Source: Bradyrhizobium sp. CSA112
GTDB lineage: Bacteria; Pseudomonadota; Alphaproteobacteria; Rhizobiales; Xanthobacteraceae
Direction: 5' to 3'
Assembly (NCBI RefSeq): GCF_029051645.1
Contig: NZ_JAACFS010000002.1
Location: 62,001-126,000, forward strand
Length of the DNA: 64,000 bases
The notes below the pieces were generated by a model. It was not told the DNA's origin. It ran no database searches and worked only from the letters and a program-made list of their open reading frames with translations. This document shows, one piece after another, positions 7,645 to 15,486 of this stretch (the first letter of the stretch is position 1; the number at the start of each line of letters is the position of its first letter). The translations under genes were made by a program, and so were the position numbers.

Positions 7645-8850
7645 ATGTCCGGTTCGGGCACCGATAAAACCAAGTCTGGTTGGGACTTAGCCGGACCCGT
7701 TGTGATCCTCGTCGAGCCGCAGCTCGGCGAGAATATCGGCATGGCCGCGCGCGCGATGGGCAATTTTGCGCTGTCGCGTCTGCGGATCGTCAATCCGCGC
7801 GACGGCTGGCCGAACATCGCGGCGCAGCGGGCAGCGGCCGGCGCCGACCAGATTCTGGAACAGGCCCAGTTGTTCGACACGGTCGAGCAGGCGGTCGCCG
7901 ACCTGACCTTGCTGTTTGCCACCACCGCCCGCGCCCATGACCAGGCCAAGCCGGTGGTCGCCCCGGCAGAGGCGGCGGCCGAGATCGTGGCCCATGTCGG
8001 AGCCGGCGGCGGGGCCGGCATCATGTTCGGCCGCGAGCGCTACGGCCTGCAGAACGAGGAGGTCGCGCTCGCCAACCGGATCATCACCTTTCCGGTCAAT
8101 CCGGGCTTTGCCTCGCTGAACCTGGCGCAGGCGGTGCTGCTGATCGGCTACGAGTGGTTCAAGCTTTCGACCGGCGGCGCCTTGCCGTTCGCGATGCCCG
8201 AACGCTCCGAGCCGGCCTCGCAGCACCAGATGCAGGCCTTCTTCGACAATCTGGTCCGGGAACTCGACAAGGTCGAATTCCTCCGCCCGCGGGAGAAGCG
8301 GGAGACCATGCTGGTGAACCTGCGCAACATCTTCACCCGGATGGACCCGACCAAGCAGGACATGCACACCCTGCACGGGGTGGTGATGGCAATTGCTGAG
8401 GGCCGTAAAGGTCCAGCCAAGGGCGGCGTGCTGGACGGCGAGCAGGCGACAAGGCTGCGGGCGCTTCTCGCGGAACACGGGCAGGGGCCGGCGGTGCCCG
8501 GCGACAGCTCGACCGTGCGCGGGCTCGCCCGGCTGCTTCGCCGCAACCCGACCGACGCCGAACGGATCCTGTGGCAGGCGCTTACCCGCGACCGGCGCTT
8601 CGCCGGCCAGTTCAAGCGCCAGACCCCCGTCGGCCGCCATATCCCGGACTTCGTTTCGTTCGTGCACCGGCTCGCGATCGAGCTGGTCAATCCGAACGAG
8701 TCGGAGGCCATCGTCGCCGACCGCGCCAACCGGACGGCGTGGCTGGAAGCACGCGACTATCGCGTGATCGAAATGAAGGTCGCCGATGTCGAGCGCGATC
8801 TGGCGATGGAACTGGCGCGGCTGGAGGCCAGCCTGCGTGAGCTGCCGTAG
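7645..8850 (+). CDS. TrmJ-like SPOUT RNA methyltransferase fused to a DUF559 domain
   Basis: Protein of about 401 residues with two domains. Residues about 17-170 are a SpoU/TrmH-type methyltransferase. They carry motif 1 (VEPQLGENIGMAARAMGNF), motif 2 (FGRERYGLQNEE) and motif 3 (FASLNLAQAV), which form the knotted SAM site; TrmJ members methylate 2'-O of tRNA position 32. A linker follows. About 110 C-terminal residues then match the DUF559 pattern (RRNPTDAERILWQAL, FKRQTPVGRHIPDF, LAIEL), a Vsr-like endonuclease fold. The usual acidic residue after IEL (IELDG) is Val here, so nuclease activity is doubtful. The TAG stop lies inside a repeat element. I prefer ATG 7645 as start. Confidence 0.88.
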   Translation: MSGSGTDKTKSGWDLAGPVVILVEPQLGENIGMAARAMGNFALSRLRIVNPRDGWPNIAAQRAAAGADQILEQAQLFDTVEQAVADLTLLFATTARAHDQAKPVVAPAEAAAEIVAHVGAGGGAGIMFGRERYGLQNEEVALANRIITFPVNPGFASLNLAQAVLLIGYEWFKLSTGGALPFAMPERSEPASQHQMQAFFDNLVRELDKVEFLRPREKRETMLVNLRNIFTRMDPTKQDMHTLHGVVMAIAEGRKGPAKGGVLDGEQATRLRALLAEHGQGPAVPGDSSTVRGLARLLRRNPTDAERILWQALTRDRRFAGQFKRQTPVGRHIPDFVSFVHRLAIELVNPNESEAIVADRANRTAWLEARDYRVIEMKVADVERDLAMELARLEASLRELP

Positions 8851-8939
8851 GGTGGGCAAAGGCGCGCCAGGCGCCGTGCCCACCATCTATCCACACCGCT
8901 GATTGCATGGTGGGCACGCTGCGCTTTGCCCACCCTACG
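8846..8939. repeat. palindromic intergenic repeat, family B
   Basis: Outer arms CGTAGGGTGGGCAAAG and CTTTGCCCACCCTACG are exact complements, with an inner pair GTGCCCACCAT / ATGGTGGGCAC. The element begins within the last codons of the methyltransferase gene and supplies its stop codon. Confidence 0.8.
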
Positions 8940-9010
8940 ATCGCTGTCCCTCGGCGCGCAACCGGAGTAAGCTCGGCCGTCCAATCGAAAACGCAACGCG
9001 GAGGTGTGCG

Positions 9011-9643
9011 ATGGCGACATCTGACTGGCGTCTCGAAGGCGAATGGATCAAGAACTGCAATTGCGCGTTTGGCTGTCCGTGCGATTTCAATGCCCTGCCG
9101 ACCGAGGGCAATTGCAAGGGCATGGTCGGCATGCGGATCACCAAGGGGCATTTCGAGAAAACCAAACTCGACGGCCTGGTTTTCGCGGCGACCGTTGATT
9201 TTCCCGGCGCGCTGCATGAGGGCAATGGCCAGTTGCAGCCGATCATCGACGAGCGCGCCACGCCCGAACAACGCGAAGCGCTGTTCAATATCATGTCGGG
9301 CAAGAACTCCGCCGAAGGCACGCTATTCCAGATCCTCAGCCTGATCGTGACCAAAATGCACGAACCGTTGTTCGTGCCGTTCGAGTTTTCGTTCGACAAG
9401 AACGGCCGGGTTGCGCGTGTCGTAGCGAAGGGCGTGCTGGAGACCGAGGTCGAGCCAATCAAGAATCCGGTGACCGGCGCGCCGCACCGCATCCAGGTCG
9501 TGATGCCCGAAGGGTTCGAGCACCTAGCGGCCGAGGTGGCCTCAGCCAACATCCGCTCGACCGGCGCCATAAAATTCGAAACCAAGGGCACGCACAGCTC
9601 GCTGGCGAATGTCGTTCAGACGCCGGAGGGTGTCGCGGCCTAG
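9011..9643 (+). CDS. DUF1326 domain protein, Cys-rich N-terminus
   Basis: Protein of 210 residues, no signal peptide. The N-terminus carries the family's cysteine cluster: C16, C18, C22 and C24 in NCNCAFGCPCDF, and C35 in GNCKG, suggesting metal binding. The rest is predicted beta-rich, consistent with DUF1326. It sits 51 bp before a DUF2182 membrane protein gene; the two families are often adjacent, so they likely form one functional unit. ATG 9011 has GGAGG upstream (start of the motif at 9000). The role is unknown; metal handling or enzyme maturation are guesses. Confidence 0.85.
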   Translation: MATSDWRLEGEWIKNCNCAFGCPCDFNALPTEGNCKGMVGMRITKGHFEKTKLDGLVFAATVDFPGALHEGNGQLQPIIDERATPEQREALFNIMSGKNSAEGTLFQILSLIVTKMHEPLFVPFEFSFDKNGRVARVVAKGVLETEVEPIKNPVTGAPHRIQVVMPEGFEHLAAEVASANIRSTGAIKFETKGTHSSLANVVQTPEGVAA

Positions 9644-9694
9644 CGCCGCACCCGAATCCAACACTACGTGCCGCTCCAGCAGCGGGGTGGATTC

Positions 9695-10492
9695 ATGATG
9701 AGGACCTCGGCGCTCGAGCAGACCCTGCGGTACGATCGCCTGATCGTGGCAATCGGAATAGCCACGGTGGTCGCATTCTCCTGGTCCTATCTGCTTGCCG
9801 GCGCCGGCATCGACATGAGCATGGCTGACATGCCGATGGACCCGGAGCCGTGGTCGTTGGCCCAGGCATGGCTCATGTTCGCGATGTGGTGGGTGATGAT
9901 GGTCGCGATGATGGTGCCCAGCGCAGCCCCCATGGTCCTGCTGTTCGCCGCCATCAAGCGCAAGCAAGCGACCGCGGACAGTCCCGTTATCGCAAGCTGG
10001 CTCTTTCTCGCCGGCTATCTCGTGATCTGGGCAGGCTTCAGCCTCATCGCGGTCTCGCTGCAGTGGGGACTTGATCAGGCCGGGCTGCTGTCTGGCATGA
10101 TGGCGAGCACCAGCAGCGTGCTCGCCGGGATCATCCTGCTCGCCGCCGGGCTTTATCAGTTGACGCCGATCAAGCGCGCCTGCCTTCGCTACTGCCAGAG
10201 CCCGTTGCTGTTCCTCTCGAGCTACTGGCAACGCGGCGCCATGGGCGCGCTGCGCATGGGATTCCGTCACGGCGCTTACTGCGTCGGCTGTTGCTGGTTC
10301 CTGATGGCGCTGCTTTTCGTCAGTGGTGTCATGAATCTCGCCTGGGTCGCAGCCGTCGCGATCTATGTCGCCTTCGAGAGGCTGCTGCCGCGCAGCGAAT
10401 GGCTCAGCCGCGCCGCCGGCGTAGGGTTGATCGTGGCTGGCGGCGTGGTGCTTGCGCGCGCTTTCGGTGCCACGGCCTTCGCGTCTCTGTAG
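9695..10492 (+). CDS. DUF2182 family metal-binding-type membrane protein
   Basis: Membrane protein of about 265 residues with six or seven hydrophobic segments. Diagnostic DUF2182 blocks are present: the Met-rich MWWVMMVAMMVPSAAP, then YQLTPIKRACLRYCQSP with two cysteines, and GFRHGAYCVGCCWFLM with three cysteines and a histidine. The clustered Met, Cys and His residues in or near membranes suggest copper or another soft metal, which is inference. The start is one of the paired ATGs at 9695/9698 behind GGGGTGG. The upstream GTG at 9668 is less likely. It is the probable partner of the DUF1326 protein. Confidence 0.87.
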   Translation: MMRTSALEQTLRYDRLIVAIGIATVVAFSWSYLLAGAGIDMSMADMPMDPEPWSLAQAWLMFAMWWVMMVAMMVPSAAPMVLLFAAIKRKQATADSPVIASWLFLAGYLVIWAGFSLIAVSLQWGLDQAGLLSGMMASTSSVLAGIILLAAGLYQLTPIKRACLRYCQSPLLFLSSYWQRGAMGALRMGFRHGAYCVGCCWFLMALLFVSGVMNLAWVAAVAIYVAFERLLPRSEWLSRAAGVGLIVAGGVVLARAFGATAFASL

Positions 10493-10498
10493 CAACCG

Positions 10499-11149
10499 TC
10501 AGACGGCGACCAGCTCGGCGGCACTGCCGGTCCGCTTTGGCTTCCTCACCTTCGAAGGCCCGAACAGATTGCCCGCGGCTAGGCCCGCAGTATCCGCGAC
10601 GCCGGGATCGCGCGAGACCATGGCGGCGACGATGGCGCCGTCGATCAGCAACGCGAGTTGATGGGCGAGCACCTGTGGCTCCGACGCGCCCATTTCGCCG
10701 GCAAGCTTTTCGATATGCGCCAGGACCACTTTCTTGTGGCGCAGCGCGATGTTGCGGAACTGCTTTTGGTGCTTGTCGTGTTCGGCCACCGCATTGATGA
10801 AGGGGCAGCCGTAGAAGCGCTCCTCGGCGAACCAGCGCTTCAGGGCCGGAAAGATGCGCTTAAGCTTTGCCTGCGCATCGCCGCCGCCATCCTCCATCGC
10901 GCCGATGAACCATTCGCGCCACGCCTTGCCTTCGCTTTCCAGCACGGCGTTGACGAGGTTGGTCTTGGAGCCGAACAGTTTGTAGAGCGTGGTCTTCGCG
11001 GTGCCGGCTTCGTCGATGATCGCATCGATGCCGGTGGCGTTGATGCCGTTCTTGCAGAACAGATGCGTCGCCGCGTTGAGCAGGCGACTGCGCGCGGATT
11101 CTTCATCGCCCGCGGCGAGCTGTTTCTTCCTCGGAGCCGATTTACCCAT
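10499..11149 (-). CDS. TetR/AcrR-family transcriptional regulator
   Basis: Regulator of about 216 residues. The N-terminal helix-turn-helix (about residues 25-60, INATGIDAIIDEAGTAKTTLYKLFGSK) is typical TetR, and the C-terminal ligand domain is all-helical and divergent. I chose the ATG at 11149 (MGKSAPRKK); the start 42 bp further upstream adds residues unlike the family. It is divergent from the OsmC / acyl-CoA dehydrogenase / rhodanese genes with about 220 bp between, so it is the obvious candidate repressor of that set. It converges on the DUF2182 gene with only a few bases between. The ligand is unknown. Confidence 0.88.
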   Translation of the reverse strand: MGKSAPRKKQLAAGDEESARSRLLNAATHLFCKNGINATGIDAIIDEAGTAKTTLYKLFGSKTNLVNAVLESEGKAWREWFIGAMEDGGGDAQAKLKRIFPALKRWFAEERFYGCPFINAVAEHDKHQKQFRNIALRHKKVVLAHIEKLAGEMGASEPQVLAHQLALLIDGAIVAAMVSRDPGVADTAGLAAGNLFGPSKVRKPKRTGSAAELVAV

Positions 11150-11373
11150 GCCGCCAGTTAATCGAACCGCGGCGCAATCATCAAGCCGCATCTTTGCGTC
11201 GAAAGTAATCGCACTCAGGCGGCAATTGCACCGCGCGTGAGCAACGCGGCGCTGGTCAATTTCCGGGCAGGCATTGCTAAGCGGCGAGAGACGTTCGGCT
11301 TTTGATTTCGGCCGGTTCTGGCACGCTTCGTGCAGGAAACAGAACGTTCGGTATCCTACCCCAAGGGAGAGAA

Positions 11374-11919
11374 ATGATGACCGCGGTTGCTCAAAAAACA
11401 GTGCTTACGGGCTGCCTGGCCCCGATCGACAAGGGTGGGCTGGAACAGCTCATCGCCAACGGCAAGGCCAATCCGAAGGTCATCAAGACCTTGAAGTGCA
11501 AGACGGTGGCGGAAGGAAAATTCCGGCATGCCAACTACATCCGCAACCTCGCGCCGTACATCGTCGACGAGCCGCCGGGCCTGCTCGGCGACGACACCGC
11601 GCCCAACCCGTCGGAGGCATCATTGGCCGCACTCGGCTCCTGCCTTGCGGTCGGCCTGCACGCCAACGCCGTTCACCGCGGCTGGATCGTCAACAAGCTC
11701 GAGCTCGAGCTTGAGGGCGACCTCAACATCACCGCGGTATGGGGCACCGGCGACGTCAGCGAGAAGCCGGTCGGCTTCACCGACGTCCGCGTCAAGGTCG
11801 AGATGGAATGCGAGGGCATTCCGAAGAGCGAGATCGACGCGCTGGTGAGCCACGTCAAGCAATGGTCGCCGGTCGCCAACACCTTCACCCGCCCAGTCAA
11901 TCTCGAAGTCAGCGCGTAA
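11374..11919 (+). CDS. OsmC/Ohr-family protein lacking the second redox cysteine
   Basis: Protein of about 181 residues in the OsmC fold. The central helix keeps the conserved cysteine (LGSCLAVGLHANA). In classical OsmC/Ohr peroxidases the second cysteine lies in a CPVSNT-like motif; here it reads WSPVANTFTRP, with Ser at that place. A two-cysteine peroxidase cycle therefore seems impossible as written; a different thiol or acyl-transfer role is open. The start is one of two ATGs at 11374/11377 behind GGGAGAG. It is followed 33 bp later by an acyl-CoA dehydrogenase-like gene and then a rhodanese, probably one operon under the divergent TetR regulator. Confidence 0.87.
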   Translation: MMTAVAQKTVLTGCLAPIDKGGLEQLIANGKANPKVIKTLKCKTVAEGKFRHANYIRNLAPYIVDEPPGLLGDDTAPNPSEASLAALGSCLAVGLHANAVHRGWIVNKLELELEGDLNITAVWGTGDVSEKPVGFTDVRVKVEMECEGIPKSEIDALVSHVKQWSPVANTFTRPVNLEVSA

Positions 11920-11952
11920 CTAGTCACAGCAGCACTGGTTGCGGAGGGTCTC

Positions 11953-13074
11953 ATGGGTTCAATGGCAGCATCCCGGCTCGCGGTGGACGATCTCCCACCG
12001 GCATCGGTCGCCGATCAGGTCGGAACAATCGCGCGCAAAGAACTCGCCCCTTTGGCTGCCGGCATTGATGAAGGCACGGTCTACCCCGATGCGCTGCTGA
12101 GGCGTCTAGGCGAGGCCGGCGCATGGAGCAGCCACCAACCGGAGAATGGCGCAGCCGACTTGCGCTGCGCCATTCAATCGATCGCAGCGCTCGGCGAAGT
12201 CTGTGGCGCCACCGCCTTCATGGCGTGGTGCCAGGACACGCTGGTTTGGTACGCCGCGAATTCGAACAATCCGAAGCTCGTTGCAAAATACGCCGACAAA
12301 TTCGCGAACGGGCAAATCCTCGGCGGCACCGGGTTGTCCAACCCGATGAAGAGTTTTTTCGGCATCGAGAAGCTGAAACTCAGGGGGCGCAAGGTTGAAG
12401 GCGGTTACGTCGTGCGCGGCGCGCTGCCCTGGGTCTCGAACCTCGGCGCCGATCATTTCTTCGGCACCATTTTCAAGCGCGAGGACGCGCCTGATAGCAT
12501 CGTGATGTTCCTCGCCGATTGCTCAAACCCCGCGATCACGCTGCAGCCGTGCAAGCCGTTCCTGGCGATGGACGGCACCGGCACCTATGGCGTGCAGTTT
12601 CGCGACGTCTTCGTGCCGGACGAGTTGATCCTGGCCGAGCCGGCAGGGCCGTTCGTCAAAAAAATCCGCGCCGGCTTCATCCTGCTGCAGGTCGGCATGG
12701 CGCTTGGCCTGATCAAGGACTGCATCAACATCATGGACGAGGTCGACGCGCCCTTGAGCCATATCAATCGCTATTTGCCGCAACAGCCTATCCAGTTCCG
12801 CGAGCTCCATGCCGAGTTCGAGAAGGAGACCATGGCGCTAGCGCGCGATCCCTACAATACCGACGACAGCTACTGGCGGCGCGTGGTGGCGCTGCGGCTG
12901 CGCGCCGGTGATGCCAGCGTCGCGGCCGCGCATGCGGCGATGCTCCATTGCGGTGCGCGCGGCTATCTGAAGAGCCACCGCGCGCAGCGCAGGCTTCGCG
13001 AAGCCTATTTCGTCGCCATCGTCACGCCAGCCACCAAGCAGCTTCGCAAGATGCTGGCCGGCGACGAGCACTAA
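11953..13074 (+). CDS. acyl-CoA dehydrogenase-like flavoprotein
   Basis: Protein of 373 residues with the three-part acyl-CoA dehydrogenase fold: N-terminal helices (1-110), a central beta domain (about 115-215, with GGTGLSNPMKSFFG and the EGGYVVRGALPWVSN block) and C-terminal helices. The usual catalytic Glu of the C-terminal domain is not obvious. It may therefore be a monooxygenase-like or desulfurising member of the superfamily rather than a beta-oxidation enzyme, which fits the rhodanese next to it. GGAGGGTCTC precedes ATG 11953. It is second in the probable OsmC operon. The substrate cannot be read from sequence. Confidence 0.82.
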   Translation: MGSMAASRLAVDDLPPASVADQVGTIARKELAPLAAGIDEGTVYPDALLRRLGEAGAWSSHQPENGAADLRCAIQSIAALGEVCGATAFMAWCQDTLVWYAANSNNPKLVAKYADKFANGQILGGTGLSNPMKSFFGIEKLKLRGRKVEGGYVVRGALPWVSNLGADHFFGTIFKREDAPDSIVMFLADCSNPAITLQPCKPFLAMDGTGTYGVQFRDVFVPDELILAEPAGPFVKKIRAGFILLQVGMALGLIKDCINIMDEVDAPLSHINRYLPQQPIQFRELHAEFEKETMALARDPYNTDDSYWRRVVALRLRAGDASVAAAHAAMLHCGARGYLKSHRAQRRLREAYFVAIVTPATKQLRKMLAGDEH

Positions 13075-13126
13075 AGGGATTTCCGATCGACCCGAACCAG
13101 CAACCACGAAACAGGAGAGGCCTGCC

Positions 13127-14005
13127 ATGACGGACGTTCTGATTACTGCCGGCGAACTCGCGGAATTCCTCAAGAAAGAGCCATGTGTCGTCATCGACAC
13201 CCGCAATCCGGAAAGCTACGGCGCGGGGCATCTCGCTGGCGCCGTCAATGTCCATGAAATCTTCACGTACCTGGCGACCTCGACGCCGGAAGGCATTCAC
13301 GAACTGAAAACGAAATTCGCTGATGCGTTTGGCGCTGCCGGACTTTCGGGCAAAGAGACCGCGGTCATCTACGAACAGTCGATGAATTCCGGCTTCGGCC
13401 AGTCCTGCCGCGGCTATTACCTTCTCACCATGCTCGGCTATCCCAAGATCAAGGTGCTGCATGGCGGCTTTGATGCCTGGGTGGCAGCTAGCCTGCCGGT
13501 GACCAAGGAGGTCCCGTCGCCGGTGAAGGCATCTTTCGCAGTCGTGCCCGAAGCCGGCGACATCCTGATCGACGCCAAGACCATGCTGGCGGCCGTCGGC
13601 AAGCCCGGTATCGCGCTGCTCGACGTGCGCGATATCGATGAGTGGATCGGCGAAAGCTCTTCGCCTTACGGGAAGGATTTCTGCCCGCGCAAGGGGCGTA
13701 TCCCCGGCGCCGTCTGGCTCGAATGGTACCGCATGATGAAGCCGACCGCAGAAGGGCCGCGCTTCAAGTCCAAGAACGAAATCCTGGCGGAATGCGCCAC
13801 CGTCGGCATCACCGAGAATACGCCGGTCTATCTCTACTGCTTCAAGGGCGCGCGCGCCTCCAACACGTTCCTCGCATTGAAGAATGCCGGCGTGAAGGAT
13901 GTGCGGATGTATTTCGGCTCCTGGAATGAATGGTCGCGCGATCCCGCGCTGCCGATCGAGGAGGGCCTGCCGATGGAGGCCAAGCTCACCACCAAAGCGG
14001 CATAA
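13127..14005 (+). CDS. thiosulfate/3-mercaptopyruvate-type sulfurtransferase (double rhodanese)
   Basis: Protein of 292 residues with two rhodanese domains. The N-terminal domain (about 1-128) lacks the active-site cysteine, its loop reading YEQSMNSG, so it is the inactive structural copy. The C-terminal domain (about 145-280) has the six-residue active loop CFKGAR starting at C238, followed by AS. Such enzymes move sulfane sulfur from thiosulfate or mercaptopyruvate to cyanide or thiols. The loop differs from the CGSGVTA of mercaptopyruvate enzymes, so thiosulfate use is more likely. An AGGAG site precedes ATG 13127. It closes the TetR-flanked OsmC / dehydrogenase / rhodanese set. Confidence 0.92.
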   Translation: MTDVLITAGELAEFLKKEPCVVIDTRNPESYGAGHLAGAVNVHEIFTYLATSTPEGIHELKTKFADAFGAAGLSGKETAVIYEQSMNSGFGQSCRGYYLLTMLGYPKIKVLHGGFDAWVAASLPVTKEVPSPVKASFAVVPEAGDILIDAKTMLAAVGKPGIALLDVRDIDEWIGESSSPYGKDFCPRKGRIPGAVWLEWYRMMKPTAEGPRFKSKNEILAECATVGITENTPVYLYCFKGARASNTFLALKNAGVKDVRMYFGSWNEWSRDPALPIEEGLPMEAKLTTKAA

Positions 14006-14168
14006 GGACGCGTCATGTGTTGCAGTCTGATTCTAAGGAATCGGACTGCAGCCATGCGGCCTGCGACCTCGACATCATAGCGCGAGCTAATGGAACTGCG
14101 CCACAGCGCCGCTCTGGCGCTTCCGATATCCAGTGCGTATAATCGCGGCGCAGTTGGTGGTCGCGCGG

Positions 14169-14780
14169 ATGTCGATGTTCTCACGCAGATTAGGTTTAGC
14201 GTTGGTCGTGGCGATGCTGTGCCTCGGCGGGCGAATGGCGGATGCTCAAACGGGACCGGTGAATTACTGGATCCCGGGCTGGCCGATGGGCTTCAGCGGC
14301 GATGCGGGCGAGAGCCCCAACGCTTACGGCAACTTTCCGAGCTTCGACTTCCGCGACGTCGGAAACGGGTCTTCCTATGCGCGGTACAATTTTTCGAACG
14401 GCTTTTTTGTCGGCAGCCAGCGCAGCAATCTGGCTTTCAACGGCCTCAGCCAGAGTGCGTTCGGCAGTTTCGGCTCGATCTATAGTGAAGGCGTGCAGTT
14501 CGGCTACAGCCTCAAGAACAGCGGCTTGCCCGTCACCTTTTATGCCGGATTCGACACGCTGAAATACAATACCGGCATCGGCGGCCCGTTCGCGCCGTTC
14601 GACTCCAAGTCGGGCACGCTGCCGATCTCCAGCGTCAATGCCGGTGTCGAATTCCAGGCGACATCGAATCTCAGCCTGTCGCTCGGGGTCGGCTACGTCC
14701 AGCAGTCGGGCCGGCTCGACAGCGAGTTCAATTCGCTGCCCGGCGCTTCGCCGTTTGCCATCGGCGGCCGCCGCTACTAG
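14169..14780 (+). CDS. putative outer-membrane beta-barrel-type secreted protein
   Basis: Protein of about 203 residues with a signal peptide (about 1-26, ending ADAQ). The mature part alternates aromatic/Gly and polar residues (FRDVGNGSSYARYNFSNGFFVG, FGYSLKNSGLPVTFYAGFD, LSLGVGYVQQSG), a pattern of short beta-strands as in porin-like autoaggregation or surface proteins. It ends in Tyr after GGRR, compatible with but not proof of a barrel C-terminus. The length is short for a complete barrel. ATG 14169 was chosen so the signal peptide starts at residue 1; 14133 and 14175 are alternatives. I do not recognise a named family. Confidence 0.6.
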   Translation: MSMFSRRLGLALVVAMLCLGGRMADAQTGPVNYWIPGWPMGFSGDAGESPNAYGNFPSFDFRDVGNGSSYARYNFSNGFFVGSQRSNLAFNGLSQSAFGSFGSIYSEGVQFGYSLKNSGLPVTFYAGFDTLKYNTGIGGPFAPFDSKSGTLPISSVNAGVEFQATSNLSLSLGVGYVQQSGRLDSEFNSLPGASPFAIGGRRY

Positions 14781-14876
14781 GGCGTGGATTCGTCATCAAG
14801 TCAGGTCCGCTTTACTCTCGGGAGGCGATGATCAAGCAACATTGACGCGTGTTTGGGCCAGTTTCGGACCTGACGG

Positions 14877-15344
14877 TCAGTCCGCAGGGTAAAGGTTCAT
14901 CGCTAGTTTCGGCAACATTCTTCCCGGCACCGAGCCAGACGGCGCTTGGCCGACATCGTAAGCTCCCATCCTGCGGTAAAAGGGAGCCGCATCGGGATCC
15001 GCCTCGATTGTTAGTCGCGTGGCACCCAGCTTTTTCGCGACGTCGGTAGCCCAAGCGAGCAGCGCCTTACCCGTGCCGCTCCGAAGCGCGCCGGGCTCGA
15101 CGAATAGTTTCAGCAAGTCAGCCTCATCATCGACGACTCTTAGCTGTGCAACACCGATTGGCTTGCCGTCATGTTCGGCAACCGCGATGGGTGTCAACTC
15201 CAAGTCGCGCGGTTCCAACGACAACTCGCCGCGACACACTTCCATGAACTCCACGTCGTAGCCCCAGACGGCCTTAGACCTGAAACACAGATCGGAAAGG
15301 ACCGATAACTCATCAATCGTCGGCGGTCGGATTGTCAGAGCCAA
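14877..15344 (-). CDS. GNAT-family N-acetyltransferase
   Basis: Protein of 155 residues with the GNAT fold. The acetyl-CoA binding region appears as LFVEPGALRSGTGKALLAWATDVA, a degenerate form of the R/Q-x-x-G-x-G/A loop (RSGTGKAL). Strands of motif A (IGVAQLRVVDDEADLLKLFV) precede it and motif B (LTIEADPDAAPFYRRMGA) follows. The FYRRMG end is characteristic. It transfers an acetyl group to an unknown amine or small molecule. It is single, converging on the beta-barrel-like gene. About 140 bp without a gene separate it from the sigma-54 activator gene. Confidence 0.88.
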   Translation of the reverse strand: MALTIRPPTIDELSVLSDLCFRSKAVWGYDVEFMEVCRGELSLEPRDLELTPIAVAEHDGKPIGVAQLRVVDDEADLLKLFVEPGALRSGTGKALLAWATDVAKKLGATRLTIEADPDAAPFYRRMGAYDVGQAPSGSVPGRMLPKLAMNLYPAD

Positions 15345-15486
15345 GCTAATCCTCCTTCGACTTGAGGGAGCGGTGCAGCATTTCAGCTTGCCAATGTCTC
15401 TTGTGGGTCGTAGCCACCGATCACCGTCAAGCCGGGTGCCTTCCGCTTCGCCGTGGGAAGCCGACGTTTATGAGTACACGCCGTAA

